From: Desmodesmus armatus
Taxonomy: Eukaryota > Chlorophyta > Chlorophyceae > Sphaeropleales > Scenedesmaceae
Length of the DNA: 64,000 nt
Assembly: GCA_007449985.2 (NCBI GenBank)
Contig: VIIQ02000026.1
Location: 551,016 to 615,015 of the forward strand
Reading direction: 5' to 3'
Every line of letters starts with the position of its first letter. Within the stretch, counting starts at the first letter, position 1. The notes under the pieces are model-generated. The model made no database searches and was not told the DNA's origin. It worked only from the letters and a program-made list of their open reading frames with translations. Below, piece after piece: positions 1 to 13,378 of the stretch. The position numbers were made by a program, and so were the translations under genes.

Positions 1-660
1 AGGGCAGCCCTGCACCTTGCCAGCTCCTGGCGAGCACTGGCATCGTTTGCTTGATTGCGCGCTTTGAGGGGGCCAAGGTCGCCTGTTTCAGAGCGCTGTG
101 GTGCTGTTGCTGCATCATCCTGGTCCAACACTAGTGTTGCGACCACATCAGGGGAAATAAGGCAAACGCGCTCAGGGCTGGATGCTGAGTGTGCTGGCTC
201 CTCACAGGCTTGCAGCTGTCTCTGCAGGTGAGCAACTTCTGCAGCTGCTGCCTGGGCCTCCTTTTCCCTTTCCTCCACCTTTGCTGCCGCCAGTGCTGCC
301 TGCGCCTGTGCTTCCTTCGCTTTGGCTGCCTCTAGCTGCTGCTGCACGCTGTTGCGCCTGTTGTGCTGCTTGCGGGCAAAGCCCATATACGGGGATGTGG
401 TTGGGTGCTCTGTCCGCTTGAGAGGGTCTGCAGACAGTGGGGCAAGGGGCAGTGACATGCTTTATCAGGCCAGGTGTGCATTTAGGTGGAGGCCACACGC
501 CAACACCAGCACAGGCTCTTCTTGTACCATTGACTCAACCAAACAGCAAGACACAACAGAGAGATGAAAAAATTTATCTGGCGCTGCTCACCATGCCCAT
601 CTCCGCCAGCCATGCCCCCACGCTTCTTCTGAAGGCCTCCTCACAAACCCTGCTCAAGTA
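1..660 (-). CDS. Partial coiled-coil protein (runs off left edge)
   Basis: Two exons can be read on the minus strand. The larger, 427 to 1, is open to the window edge for about 142 codons and starts after an acceptor ending tgcag. It encodes a stretch rich in Ala, Glu, Lys and Gln (QQQLEAAKAKEAQAQAALA and similar), typical of an alpha-helical coiled coil, then a more acidic, Ser/Thr-containing part. A short upstream exon, 660 to 592, encodes 23 residues (YLSRVCEEAFRRS...) and ends at a GTGAGC donor. The phases of the two exons do not join cleanly with the splice sites I chose, so one boundary is wrong or a small exon is missing. Neither the true start nor the end is visible. I do not recognise the family. 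The gene is divergent from the LMBRD2 homologue. Confidence 0.45.
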
Positions 661-1892
661 CTGTCGCTGCTGACAACACTGTAGGGACTGCACAGACTTC
701 AAGCCTTGTCAGGCAGCGCACACAAAAGAAAAATGGTTGACAGGGTAGACTCGGCACCACAGAGAGGCCTACAGGTCGCTGATCAGACGATGTATTCTAT
801 GCAAGAGAGCTGGTGAACACAGAGAGTCCGGAGGCGGACACAACTACAAGATAGGTACACATGAGCGTGTCGAGTACTGTGGGAGCCCGTCCGGGCCTCC
901 TCGGGCGGACCCCAGGGTGCGGTTCAAGGGCAGAGAACCGAGGTGCCTTCCAGGCCTCCGTAGCCCTTCAATATATACTTATATGTTGCCAACGTACTTA
1001 TAGGCTAGCCAGATTGCCACAAGCTGACAAGTGCCCAACTCGCACGACCTTTACACACGGCCCTCGACCTTGAACATGATGACTAACCCTTGGTCACTTT
1101 GCAGTAGCGTTGGCCCTTGGCGTGGCAGCTGAACATCTGTATCAGTTTGGTGTGATGTTCATTACATTCGACGCATCCTGTTTCGCCCATTCCCCAACGT
1201 CCTGTTGCTCCGAGGTTTCCCCGTCCTGTCCTGCACTCGGACTGGACCTGCTAGTCTTAACAGCTGCGATCATAAATCGTTAGGACCACCAACAGGGTTT
1301 CAGGGCGACGCGGGGAGTCACAGGTGAAAACTGCCACTTTGCTGTGCACACAACTGTACAGTTGTGTCTCTAGGGAGCTCAACTGTACCATGCATCACCC
1401 ATGCCTTTTCTCAAACAATGCATAAGCCATAAAGTGTTCATGTTGCTTGTTGTGTCTAGCCACCTGTCCAGCAGCAGCCTAAGGAGGGCCAGCCATCCTC
1501 GCATGCATTGGCATCTGCAGCATCACAGCGGACAGCAGAATGTGTGCCCCCTGCAGTTCCGCTGCCCTTCAGGGTCATCAAGTCCATCCTGCAGGTGTCA
1601 CCGTTTCTCACATCACAGCTAGGACCCTACCAGGCCCTGCAGATGTAATCATCAGCAGGACAGCCCCACTGGTAGTTCGCTGAAGGCCATGCAGCAACCC
1701 ATATCATGGCATGCAGCCTGACCAGCACAGCTGTACATCTACATCCGTATCTGTTATCCCAACAAACAGCTTGGCCAAGGATTGAGAAGCAGACGCCCTG
1801 TCTCCAGCAGCAGCAGGAGGCACAGAAACGGACGTTGAAGCGCCGCAGCAGCAGCTGATCCGCATACAGGAGCAGGACATCGGAGGGCAGTG
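661..1892. other. Intergenic region between two divergent genes
   Basis: No convincing exon was found on either strand. The stretch should contain the 5' ends and promoters of the coiled-coil gene (minus) and of the LMBRD2 homologue (plus). Short open frames, for example at 1401-1622, have no protein-like composition and no good splice partners. I see no clear TATA element. Confidence 0.4.
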
Positions 1893-4800
1893 ATGTGGGG
1901 CTTCTTCTCCCTTGGTCTCGTGCTGGTGGCTGGCACTATAGCCCAGCTCCTGCGCCGCTATGCAGCTCCCAGCGTGCCCTACATTGTGCTGGCAACGACA
2001 GCATATGCATGGGCGGTGTCGATGTCCATTGTGCTGGTCACACCCCTGGATGTGGCAGCAACTCTCATGCATGAGCCGGAGCCAACAGTCAGCATTCTGT
2101 GGAAGATCACGTACTGGAGCACGCAGGTACGGAGCAATGTGTGCGGGTGGCAAAGGGTTGCAAAACAGGGGTGCTCAACCCTCAAGGCTGCTTAGCCATC
2201 TTGCACAGCAGCTGCAGGATGTATGTGCTGCCGTGTGCACTACTGCCATATGTGCATGTCAAGCTGCAACACGAGCCCTGTCGGCGCCGCATTGGATGCA
2301 TCCTGCTATACCCCTCAGCAGTGCTCTGAGACTGACGAGTGCCGCGCCGACAGGGCTCATGTTGCAAGTTGACATGCACAGAATACAAAGGGACGTAGCT
2401 GCTGGCAGCTGGGACGAACAATCACCGCTCCAAACAGCCGCGTAGCTTGAACATCTGGGCAGTAGATAGTTGAGGATGTATAGCAATGCTGTTGCACAGC
2501 TGTGAGTATGCTTGTTAGTGTGTGACGGTAGAAGGGAGCCTTCAGCGAGTCATGACCCTGCGTGAGCGTTGTTCTCTGGCACACATGGCAGCAGCTGCAT
2601 TCAGGCAGTGGAGCTCTGACGCGCGCCCTGCCTGCATTTCCTGCTGCTGTTCTGCTCCGCCCCCCCCCCCTGCTGTCTTGCCCCTGCTGCAGGTGTTGAC
2701 CTGGCTGGTGCTGCCATTCTTCCAGGTGTATGCAGATGCAGGCGACTTCACTGTAGGGGGCCGCTGCATGACCAGCCTCAAAGAGAATGGCCTGCTGTAT
2801 GGACTGGCAGGAGCAGCAGGTGGGCAGGCTGTGGACACACACTCCGGGGGGAGGGGGGCGAGGCGTGCAGTGAAGTGTTGTACACATCACATGCTGATTT
2901 GTACCACTGATGTGTGCTGATGTGTGCTGTATACACTCCTGTCTGATTGCTTAGCCAGCCATCCAGCCCTCCCAGCACCAGCCCTGACCTCCTGGTCCTG
3001 TCCTGGGACCACGTGCAGCAACTCTAACCCCACTTGTTCTACATCTGGTGCTGTGCTGCTGTCTTGGTGCTGCCACGCTGTGATGTGCTATGCTGTGTGG
3101 CCCAGGTGCTGTGGGTCTGATCATCATTGTCGTTGTTGAGCGGGGCCTGAAGCTCACAGACCTTGCGGCACTGGGCATGGCCCTCAGCAACACCTTTGGT
3201 CTGTCAGTGGGGATCCTGCTCATGGGCTACGGCCTGGTGGAGATCCCACGGGAGTTGTGGAAGAGTGACCCCCAGCAGCTGCTGAAGTGGTCGGCACACA
3301 GGTGTGTATGCAGGATGGCCCCTGGCTGTGAGGCGTGGATGAGTGCGGCTGCTTGAGACTTGTGGATTCAAGCAGATTTGCGCTGAGGGGAGGTGAATAT
3401 GTGAAGTATGTTGCACAATCCTGCAATGGTGTGCACCTGCCTTTCCTTGTCCACAGGGCGGGGCGGTTTGCTGTGGAGGTGATGAAGACGACCAGTGAGC
3501 TGGAGCGGGTGGTGACCATCATCGTGGCAAACGACAAGCAGATGCCGCGGCGGGACCCGCTGAGGCCACTCATGGAGGTGGGCAGGGCGGGGGGAGGTGA
3601 CCGCAACGGCGCGCGGGCGGCGTCGCATCTTGTGTATTTTTGTAGATTCCACGAACGAGGGGGAGAAATGCTTTGTTGGCTGGTATGCTGGACAGCATCG
3701 CATTGGGTGGTGCTGAGAATGAGCCTGTGCGGCAAGTGTGGCGGCTGTGGGAACGCCCGGTGTCTTGATCGCAGACAGCCAGCATGCTTTCTGTTCAAAA
3801 GATGTCTTCAGCTTGTGGGGCTTAGAAAGCCAATGTGCTGGGGTAAGCACCCCACTCCCTGCCCCCGCTCTCTGCAGTCCATTCTGACTCCTTATTACCG
3901 CTCCCACCCCCAAACCCCTCCACCCAGATCATCGTGTCTTCAGCTGAGGAGCACTCTCCCGTGAAGCCCAGTGCCATCATTGCTGCCAATGTTGATCTGG
4001 ACTCGCTCCAAGCAGATGACCTGGAGTACAATTATGATGTGGCAGGGTTAGCAGGTGAGCATGGGTGCATGTTAGCTGCCACCCTCTGGGAACCATGTGG
4101 CCGAGAAAGACTCTGTGGCGACTTGCAACCACCATCAGAAACAAGCAGTAGTCTCAGCACCACTACCCCAGCCAGTCCTGGAGAAGTTTCCCAGCACCTC
4201 AGGCTCCGTGCATGCCCGCTGCTCACCATCTCTTGCTGCCTGCCCGACGTTATCGTGCTGCCCTGCTTGCAGCCCTTCGGCGGCGGCTGGCTGCTGCCAT
4301 CCACGACTTCCAGGGCGCCCATGCGCAGTATGAGGAGGTCATCATGCACGGCCTGGACCTGGAGGCCGTGGTCAAATGCAGGCAAGCCCGTGCTTCATTT
4401 TTGCTTCATCTAATTGGCTTCTTCTTGAATTGTTTCACCACTTTACTTGGAGGTCACTGCACGTGTTCTTCAGCAGATGCGCCAGACACCTTGACTCTGG
4501 CTTGGCCTGTGCCTCGTCTCTTTTTCCTTGCTGGGTGCCCACCTGTGCTGAGCCATATGTGGTTGCTGTGACTGTGACTGCAGGCAGCTGGGGGTGTATG
4601 AGCCGCCGGGTTTGGCCGCCAGCGCGACCGGCAGCAAGGCCACCCTGCAGCGGCTGGTGTGGCGGTACAGGTGCAGCGTGGAGGTGCGTGTGTTGGGGCT
4701 GGCGCGCAGCAGCTGGTGTGCGAGCGATGGCTCAAGCGGGGTGTTTGCAGGAATCAGGGAGACTGCAGTGTTTGTTTGAAGGCAGTGGAGGCGCGTCTGG

Positions 4801-7614
4801 TTAGCTCAGTTACTGCTATTGAGTCGTTGAGTGGACACTCGGCATCTTTTGCCTCCAAAGAAGTGTGTGGCTGGCAAATGCGAATGGCCTGGTGCCTGTG
4901 GTTCAGGGCTCCCACCAAGTGTGTGCTGACAGCTTGTGCCATTGAGCCAACGTGGCAATGTGCAGGCCCTCTCACAGACCTGTACATGCTCTGCATGTCC
5001 TCTGTTGTGTGGTCTCATGTCTTCATGCTCCTGCGGATGTGCAGCCCATTGGCCGCAAGGTGTGTGCGGTGCTGCTGGCGGGGCTGAGTGCGTGTGTGGT
5101 GTGGAGCTCAGCCACCATCTTCACAGGGGGCCACCCAGACCTGTCACCCTTCAGCCTCATGATCAGGTCAGCAACCAGAGATGCTTCTCAACTGGATGCG
5201 GGGCTTGGAGTCTGTGCTCTAGTTTGTTTTTGATTCCTGAACCCTCAACCCTAGTTTGGTGTTGTGGCCTTTTGCGCTGTTGTCCTGTGATTTTTGCAAG
5301 CTGCCCGTCTGCAGCCACAGCTTCAGCACGCCCTCAGCACTCGAAGTGGCGGATTAGGCTGCGTGTTCCATGTGCTGGTGACATGCCCTCATCTGTCCTG
5401 ACGCTTCTGCTGCGTTGTGTCCCGTGCAGGAGTGCTGTGGGCAGTGAGTGGGGAGTGCAGCTGCTGGTGATGTGGCCGCTGGCCTACATCTGCTTCTGCA
5501 CATACTTTGCGCTCTTCAGGTACTGTGTGTGGAGCACTGGGTGCATCGCACATGCTTCATGCGCTCTTAGCATGAGGTCATGGTGCTTGCGATATGCATG
5601 GTGGGCCAAACGACATGAGCTGTCTCGCCCATCAGCCGCGGGTGCAGGCATGTAGAGGTGGGCAACACAAGACCAGGTGCCACAGCGCTGTTTCAGCACA
5701 TCGCCACAACTTGCTCCATCAACTGCTGGTGGGCCCGGGTGTGGTCGTTGGATTAGGTATCCATACCATACTCAGCTTGAAAGTAGCTGTGTCCTGCATT
5801 CCTGCCATGCTGCCGTCATGCCTGGCCGGCTCCTGCAGGTTGAATGCGTTCAACTACAACAAGCTGCTGCCGCGCACCACCACTGGAGCTGCGCTCATGC
5901 AGAACGGCTCCCTCATGGCCCGCTTTGCTGCACCCACGTGCTGGAACCTGCTGCACATGGCTCACATGGACGGCAAGCTGGACGATAAGGGCACAACCAC
6001 TGTGTTCACACAGGTGGGTCTTGCCTGCTGGCTTTTGGGGCTAAGGGCCTGCTGTCTGTTTGAAACTGTTGCAGTGCCTTTGTACGTGTGTCATGCGTGA
6101 CAGCAGCTACCTGCTTGCCATACACAGCTGCATCTGTAACGATGAACCCGCCACCTGGTGAACCATTCTGAATATCTTTTCACATATCCAAGTTGTCTTA
6201 CGTGCTGGCTGCTGGTTGCTGTGTGCAGAACATGGGCACGATGACTGTGCTTCCTGTGCTGGGCAAGCACCTCAACACGTACTTGCCCCTGCTGCTGGTG
6301 GTGCACTGCGTGCTCATCTGGCTCAACTTGTGGGACCGCATGGCAGGGGCATGCGTGGGCAGCAAGTTCCGCTTCAGCAAGTAAGTCGCTGCTGGGCGGC
6401 TTCTGACAAGCGTGGATACCTGCATTGGCAGTTTGTGGCGCGTGCGCCATGTTTTGTGAGACCAAGCCTGTCCTGCGCATGTGCTGAGTGCAGCCCCCAG
6501 CTGGTTTGTTGCGTAAGTGATGGTGATGGCAGTTTCTTGCTGCGCTCTTTCGCGCCTCATAGTCGCACCCATGTCTGGGTCATCCCTGCTGGTTGCTGTG
6601 CGTCGGCTGGTATTCTGACAGCTGTTGTGCGTGGTACCTGTCTGTTGCAGTGACGATGTTGACGACCAGTACACGGAGAAGGGCAGGCAGCTCATCCGTA
6701 AGGAGGGGGAGGCGCTGGCTGCCGGCATGCGCATTGGGGAGGTGCTGGCAGCCGGCGACCTGGAGCTGCCAGGCGTGCCGCCTCGCAAGAAGCCAGGTGG
6801 GCATTTCACCTTGAGGTTTCTCCATGCTGCAGTGTTGAATGTGCAATGAGAGCCCCTGTTACAAACAGTGCCACATATATGTAGCTCTGTCGCGGAGAAG
6901 GTGGTGCGTCGGTTTGCCTCCTGTTGGCATCCTGCTTGCAATGTATGCAACTATAGATATAGCAGCGTTTCCAACCAACGAGCCATGAAATCTTGCAACA
7001 ACCTGCGGTTTCCTGCTGCTTGTGTGGTCCGCAGGTGCCCGCGGCAAGGGTTCCTGGTTCAAGCTGCTGGGAAGGCAGCAGCAGTCTGGCGGCGGTGCAG
7101 ACAGCGGTGCCGTGTCTGGCATCACCAGCAGCAGCCAACCCGCTGCTGCAGATGGCGCCGGCAGCAGCAGCAGCAGGGGCGAGCAGCGCTCCAGCATGAT
7201 GCAGCTGCTGACGGGCGGGGCGCGCAGCGACGAGCAGGGTGGAGCACGGACGGGCCTGCTGTCGAGCCTTGTGCAGAACAAGTAAGACGCTCAAGCTGCT
7301 TTGGTTACTGGTTCTTTGATTGGGTCTATAAGGAGCGTGTCATCATGTGTTGATGTGATCTGCAGCTTCCAGCAATGCCATCATGAGCAGTGCTGACAGG
7401 TCCCCCCCCCCCCTGCCTTACTCAGTTTCACCGCAACGTGGCACGGTGCTGACGGGTGTACTGTTGCTGCAGGTATGGCGCCAGCCCATCCAGCAGTGAT
7501 GGTGATTCGGGCAATGCAGCTGGTGCAGGCCTTGACGGCATCTTTGCAGAGCTGGGCACCAGCCAGGGGCGGCCGGGACCCACGCGGCCGCAGTGGCGAG
7601 TGTCACGCAGTTGA
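1893..7614 (+). CDS. LMBRD2: LMBR1 domain-containing protein 2 homologue
   Basis: Fourteen exons join in phase: 1893-2126, 2693-2819, 3106-3301, 3457-3577, 3928-4054, 4273-4381, 4584-4683, 5045-5166, 5430-5519, 5839-6013, 6229-6380, 6651-6796, 7035-7281 and 7473-7614 (TGA). The product is 695 residues, the size usual for LMBRD2. Seen: an N-terminal helix (FFSLGLVLVAG), VLVTPLDVA, LWKITYWSTQ joined to VLTWLVLPFFQ, then LLMGYGLVEIPRELW, LSACVVWSSATIFTGG, LNAFNYNKLLP, LLHMAHMD and GRQLIRKE. These match the conserved blocks of the family: multi-pass membrane proteins of the LIMR class, linked in animals to GPCR and lipocalin-type signalling. The residues after about 590 are low-complexity Gly/Ser/Gln and poorly conserved. 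The start is the first ATG of exon 1; the preceding GTG is not used. Intron 6 has a GC donor. No frame problem was found in this gene. Confidence 0.9.
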
Positions 7615-7769
7615 GGGATTGGTTCTGTCACGGGCCGTCTGGTTTGTTCACGCATTTTCAGGCGACACCACGTGTCCAGGTGGATACTGTTGCAGAAGCA
7701 CAGTATGTTGGCTCAGCAGAAGTGGTTTTCTGCATGATCTCTGGACAGGCTGGTGCAACAGGTTTAAGG

Positions 7770-7774
7770 TGTAA
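7770..7774 (+). other. Candidate algal polyadenylation signal TGTAA
   Basis: A TGTAA pentamer lies about 155 bases downstream of the LMBRD2 stop codon. TGTAA is the usual poly(A) signal of volvocine and related green algae. A single pentamer is weak evidence. Confidence 0.3.
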
Positions 7775-8651
7775 TCTGGGGGTTATGAGGGTGGCGACGG
7801 CTCTGGCGGTGCGCTAGATGTAGGGTTATGAGGGTGGCACACGCTATTTTTCAATCACCAGCCAGTATGTCTTGCTGCTAGAACTGACTGACGCCCAGCC
7901 TGGCAAGGCCACACCTTTACCTACGTACCCGTCAACGGGCACCTGCCACCAACCAGCTTTCAGAACGATGGACCACACCGCGCACTGCAGGATTCATGTG
8001 AGTTAGAGGCATTGCCATATTACACTAAGTAAAAATGAAAAACCAAATACTAAACTAGGGCATTGCTGTTGCGCCGGGGAGGAAGGGTTCTTCCAAACAG
8101 GCGGGTGACATGTTTGTAGGGGAGAATAAATAGTTTGTGCATCTGAATGCCACCATTGGTGCCAGCAGCTTGCATTGAAGAGAGACTGATGCCACACGTT
8201 CTGCCGGCGCCTTGTGACCCTGTGGTGCGCAGGTAGTGCCACCCAAGGGGTGCGGCAGAACAGCTGAGTGTGTATTCAGGTTTGAGGCAACAAATAATGA
8301 GAACGAATCTGAGCCCGCCCCGGCAGCTGCTCAAACTTGCACTGGCTGTCAGTTGAGCTGTAACCGTGATAGATTTTGAAACACCCATCGAGCAACACGT
8401 CTGCGATACTGCTCACTGGCTATCAAATTGTCACAAAAGGAATTTCACGGCATCGGCAGCGATCCCACACATCGTTCTAACAGTGCCAGCATCCCCGCCA
8501 CCGGCCGGTTTGTCAGCTGCGATCTGCGCAAGGCTCAGCCGTGAAGACGGCGTCTATAAGCTTCAGGTGATTATCGCATCAATATCTGTGCTCGTGAGCA
8601 CCAGCCAGTGCCTGAGCAAGCAACTGACTTGGGTGCTGTTCTGTTCTGCAG
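7775..8651. other. Intergenic region, no clear gene
   Basis: Contains two imperfect copies of a gggttatgagggtgg motif near 7780-7835 and otherwise unremarkable sequence. A possible exon ending at a CAG/GTGATT junction near 8568 could belong to the next gene, but its frame is not secure. Confidence 0.3.
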
Positions 8652-8820
8652 CATCAGGAGCTGTGGGCCCTTGAGATCAAAAGCTGCCCAATACCGCTCG
8701 TCAAGAGCTCACACCAGAGCAAAACAAGCTATCAGTGAAGGTCTGCGAAGCTGCTGCGACACTCTTCTTGTTGTGAGCCGTGCAGCAGCTGCTGCAGACG
8801 AGGCAGCAGTGACAAGAACG
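8652..8820 (+). CDS. Possible upstream exon of the next gene
   Basis: Between a tctgcag acceptor and an ACG/GTGAGA donor one frame is open for 56 codons, giving a basic, Ala/Ser/Arg-rich helix-like stretch (RAHTRAKQAISEGLRSCC and following). A second frame is also open for about 28 codons (HQELWALEIKSCP), so the frame is uncertain. It could be an early exon of the unrecognised gene that starts to be clear at 9528, or noise. Confidence 0.25.
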
Positions 8821-9527
8821 GTGAGAGGAGTAAGAGCTCTTGCTGATTCCTGCGCACGACGGCAGCATATCAAGATGATTTGAAAAGGAAAGCTGCCAGG
8901 CAGTCCCACAGCCCAATGGCCACAACAGGAGACGCACAGCACACAGAGCGTGAACTGTGCCTCGCAGTACAGCAGAGGGCACACGCAATCTCAGCACAGC
9001 ATGGCCAGGTATCACCAGGCACTCAGTCAGCACTTCAAGGTGTCACCAGGTTCCAGGATTATGCAGCAAGGCCATGCATGTCAGCATGCTGCTACACTTG
9101 GTGTGCTGGCTGTGCTGACTCAGCACCCTCTGCCCCGTTGTTTTCTGCTGCAGAAGGGCTGCCACCAAGAGCGCAACAGCTTCCACCATGGTACAGCTGT
9201 GGTTCAAGCAACCGTTGACATGCTCAACCTGCTATACTGAGTAAGCAGAGCAGCAGCTCTGCATGCGCGCCTGTAGGTGAGATCACAGGTTGGTTCAACC
9301 TGTGCAAAGTTTGCAGAGCAGCACCGCCATGATTTGAAAACATTATCCTTGCCTTCCCACCAAAATATGGTCTCTTGGTGGACATCAATGCTCACTGCCG
9401 GCCACCTGCCGGGCATGTCAGCATGGGTACAGTATCTGTACGCAGGAAGCTTGTGTGTTGGTCAGCACATGAGGCTGCTCTATCGCACACACTGGAGGTG
9501 CTGAACACCCTGTTGTGCTGCATGCAG

Positions 9528-12500
9528 GAACTTCCAGTGATGCAGTCCATGGCGTCAAAGGACGTCGCTGGCCCTGCCAAGGCCCTGCAGGAGAAGCTGC
9601 ACATCCTCGCAGGCAGCATCAATGCATGTGAGTTCTCAGCAGACCCAGTGTGCTGCCAACAGCATCACACCATGCAGACTGACAGTCTTTCCACCAGTAT
9701 CTGGCCCATATGCCTAGTAGGTGTCGTAAATAATTGAAACATTTCATGGACGCACTTCACTGACGGTGGGCAGTGCACGTTGCTAGCATTACATTGACAG
9801 GTGACATTGTGTTGACCTGCAGGTGACCCGAAGCGTGTGCTGCTCATCTTTGAGCTGGTGAAAACTCTGGGCACCAGTCTGAACCTGCCGCAGCTGCGGT
9901 TTGTCCTCAACTCGCCCGAGCACAAGGCCGATGCAGCCAAGCTGGAGTTGCTCAAGCAGCATGTGGACGCCTGCGCTGCCCAGTTTCACGCCCTGGAGTA
10001 TGACAAGACGCGCAGGGGCGTCGACCTCGCATTCAAGCACTTGGACAAGCTCAGCCTGAAGATGAACCGGCTTGTGCTGGCTGCAGAGCTCTGTGGTCTT
10101 CTCAACAAGGAGGCGACAGCTGCCGCAGACAGTGCAGGGCGCCAGCGCCGCTGGTCACAAGACTACCTGAACTTTGTGGCGGAGGAGTTCACAGCTGAGG
10201 CCATCAGGGTGCTGGGCAAGCAGGCGGTGGAGAAGCTAGGCTACGGGTTTGATGGCAGGTAGGGTACTACAAGGGCTGTGTGTGCCACGCAAGTTGTGGC
10301 TGTTCTGTATGGTATGACAGCATTCTAGGCTCGCTGCTGCAAGGTGGGTGTTGTGTATCATGTTGTCATTCTGCACTGCTGCAGTATGCAATGGGGCATG
10401 CAGCTCTGGCGGCTGTTGGGGATTGCGGGCAGGTAGGATGGAACAGCCAAGCGTCTGGAAGTCATGAGGTTTTGTATCATGGCTGCCTGCTGGGGCGGAT
10501 GCATGCACACAAGTTCACTGTCACAGTACTACACAGCATCATGCTGCAGGTTTCTTGAAATTATGTTTGAAAGCGCGATGCAATAGCCTACTGGGCCTAG
10601 CAGGTCGCAGCATCCTGCACATGCGAGGATGCCGCTCCGCCCTCACAATGTGTCCGACCACTTCCCGAATGCCACCCTCCTGCAGTTTCACAACCTTCAG
10701 GTTCCAGCAGGGTGGCCAGCAACACACCAGCACAGTCGTGTTGTTCATCACTCAGAACGGGGAGCTGGTGATCGCGCACCAGGACATCCTCCTGGACCGC
10801 CTGCAAGCGCCCCTGCAGCAAGGCGGCGCCCCCGAGGTTGAGGTGGATGGCGGCCAGCAGTGCGACCTGCACGAGCGCTGGAGGGTGGTCATGGCCAAGA
10901 TACGCGAGAGTGACCCGGCCAAGCTGGCCAGCCACCTGATCAACACCACTGCCTGGTTCCTGCCGGCAGGGCTGGTCAAGGAGGGCATGCCGCGTCTCAT
11001 CGGGCTGAGGCAGCACTTCCTGCAGTGCGGGGGCAGGTGCGCAGCACAGAGGGCCACAGACTGATGCCACCAGCGTGATAGTGTTCGTCATGCCGAAGGG
11101 GCCTGCAGCAAAACAAAACGACCCTTTCTTTCCCGGAAAGAAATTTGACAAATATGCGGGAGGGGCCACTGTAACATATGCTAAGCATGTCCCATGCATG
11201 ATCAAAGCCTTGCCATGTGCATGCAGCATGCTTTCAGGCAGTGCCAGCAGGTAACAACACGGCTTTTGGTGCACAGCAGTGCTTGGCACATGCACAGTCT
11301 GGCAAGCCTACTGCCACAGGTCACTCACGTTGTGCTGGACTCTTAGGGTGTTCCTGTTACTGACTAGTGCTTGACTGTTATTGCTTGTGCTGTGTGTTTG
11401 TACCTGCAGTCTGCTGTCGAAGATCTGCACCGCCACCTGCCGGCTGAGCTCTGTGCTGGTCCTCCTGGCTGCCATTGATCCTGACCTGGACTTCTTCTCC
11501 CTTGAAGACGTCGAGCTGGTGCAGAGTGGCGTCAAGATCCCCGGCATGCCTGGCGACACCGACAGCTGCGTGGCCATCAAGCAGGTGTCAGGCAGGACGC
11601 TGCTGGATCCCACCTGCCAGGAGGTTCCAGCCAGCGTGCGTGGAGGTGCTGCCATCATCTTTGACGCCAACGGCATCGAGTGGCGCATGCCCTCAGGCAA
11701 CCTTCAGCACCAAGAGGTCAAGAGCGGCCGGCTTGCCTGCACAGCCCTTGCGGTGACGCCAGGCATCTGGGTGCACAGCACGCGCGGCATCACACAGACG
11801 ATCTTGGACGTGGCGAACTTCCTGCAGGTACACATGTTGCGCATGGCATGCCTGGTGCTGACACAGCATCTGGCTCAAACATCTGGCAAGGATACATGGT
11901 GACTGTGGGAATCTGCAAATCACAGCAATGGGGCTTGAGTAGCTGTGCTGCCTGCTGCTGCTGCTGGGGCTGACAGCCTGTACGTGGCTGTGAGGACAGT
12001 ATGGCGTGCACAGGATTGTCACGTCAAGCTCACATGCATGGTGATACAGGGTGCAATAATCGTTTGCAGGCCTGCCAGCACACAGCTGTGCTGACTCGGA
12101 CCCTCTTGTCTGTCATTGTTGTGCTGAACAAGACAAGCATTTTCAATGCAAAGTTTGCATATGGCTGACAGCGTGTTGTGCTGTGCTGAAACCTGTGCAG
12201 GCACGCCTGGATGTGATGGGCCATCAGCAGCTAGAGGGCATCCCGGCCCTGCCTCAGCCCAGCAGCAGCAACCTCTGGGGCCATGCGGCCGGCCCTCCTG
12301 GCCCCCAGCCTAGGCTCCCCAGCAGCAGCAGCAGTGGCAGTTTGCATGCACAGCACGCAGCCAATAGACCATCAGCAGCAGCAGCGGCAGCAGGTGCTGA
12401 CAGCAGCCCACACCCAATGGACTGGGCTCCAGCAGCAGCAGCAGACGCGGCAGGCCCCAGTGCTGCTGCTAACAACCCAAGCAGAAGCGGCCAGCCTCAC

Positions 12501-13378
12501 GCCCCACCCTCCATTGCTGCTGCTGGGCACATCATGCTGTCAGAAATCAAGCAGCTGATCTTCCAGCTCCTGCAGAGTGGCACTCTTAGCCTGAAGCCAG
12601 GGGCTGTGGAGAGGGCACTGAAGGAGCTGGAACTGATAGATAAAACAACAGCAGGCCTGGCACTGCTGCAACAGCTGCTCATGGGGCATCCTGGCCCTGG
12701 GTGGACGCAGCTCTTCAGCTCAGCGATGTTGTGTGGAAGGATGAGGTTGAGGCACTGCTGGCGCACTGGGCGGGCGGGCAGGGCGTTGCAGGGGTGCTGA
12801 ATGTGGGGGGTGTTCGGGGCCCTACTGCACAGGAGGCTGACGGTGCACGCGAAGGTGCCCGCGAAGATGCCAGGGGAAGGCAGCAGCAGCAGAAGCAACA
12901 GCAGCAGCAGCAGAAGCTTGTGAGCTTCTTCTATAGGGATGTTGCTGTGCTGCTGCCTGCCGGTCTGCACCTCAACCAGCAGCAGCGTGCGGAGGCTGTG
13001 CGCTTTGGGGTGCCTGAGTCCTTTGGTGAGTTCAGCCTGAGTTCTACACAGCAGCTGCACTCCCCAGCGCTCCTGTTCACTGTGTGTGAATCCAGCAGCA
13101 GGACATACAAGGGCAGGAAGACGCCAGCACAGCTCACGGCTATGCGCACAAAGCAGCAGGAGCTATCGCAGCCGCTGCTGGAGCAGCGGGTGTATGCCAC
13201 CCTTGCAGGGCTGCTGATGTGGCAGCTGCCTTGGCAGCTAACAAGGGACCAGCGGCAGCTGCTGACGCAGGGTAGCTTTGCTCGTCTGCAGGTCAGTCTC
13301 ACTGATGGTGATAAGCCAGTGCCAGCCAAGCCTTCTGTGGGCTTGAGGGGTCAGCTGGGCACCATGGGCGTTGAGTAA
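9528..13378 (+). CDS. Large protein of unknown function (partial model)
   Basis: Exons 9528-9627, 9823-10258, 10686-11036, 11410-11827 and 12201 onward join in phase, and the last reads to a TAA at 13376-13378. I do not recognise the family. Visible parts: helical segments around RVLLIFELVKTLG and LPQLRFVLNSPEHKADAAKLELL; a region STVVLFITQNGELVIAH; AAIIFDANGIEWRMPSG; then a low-complexity linker rich in Ala, Ser and Pro and a helical block SEIKQLIFQLLQSGTLSL. Near 12700 the frame must shift by one base to continue into VDAALQLSDVVWKDEVEALL, as if one G of a GGG run were absent. A Gln-rich stretch follows, then LLMWQLPWQLTRDQRQLL. The end could also be spliced, since GTCAGT and GTAAGC donors lie near 13291 and 13375. 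The start is not found; more exons may lie between 8650 and 9500. The codon-like composition and phase agreement argue that it is real. Confidence 0.6.

Noticed and set aside
1704..2153. 149-codon minus-strand frame
   Set aside because: Antisense to exon 1 of the LMBRD2 homologue.
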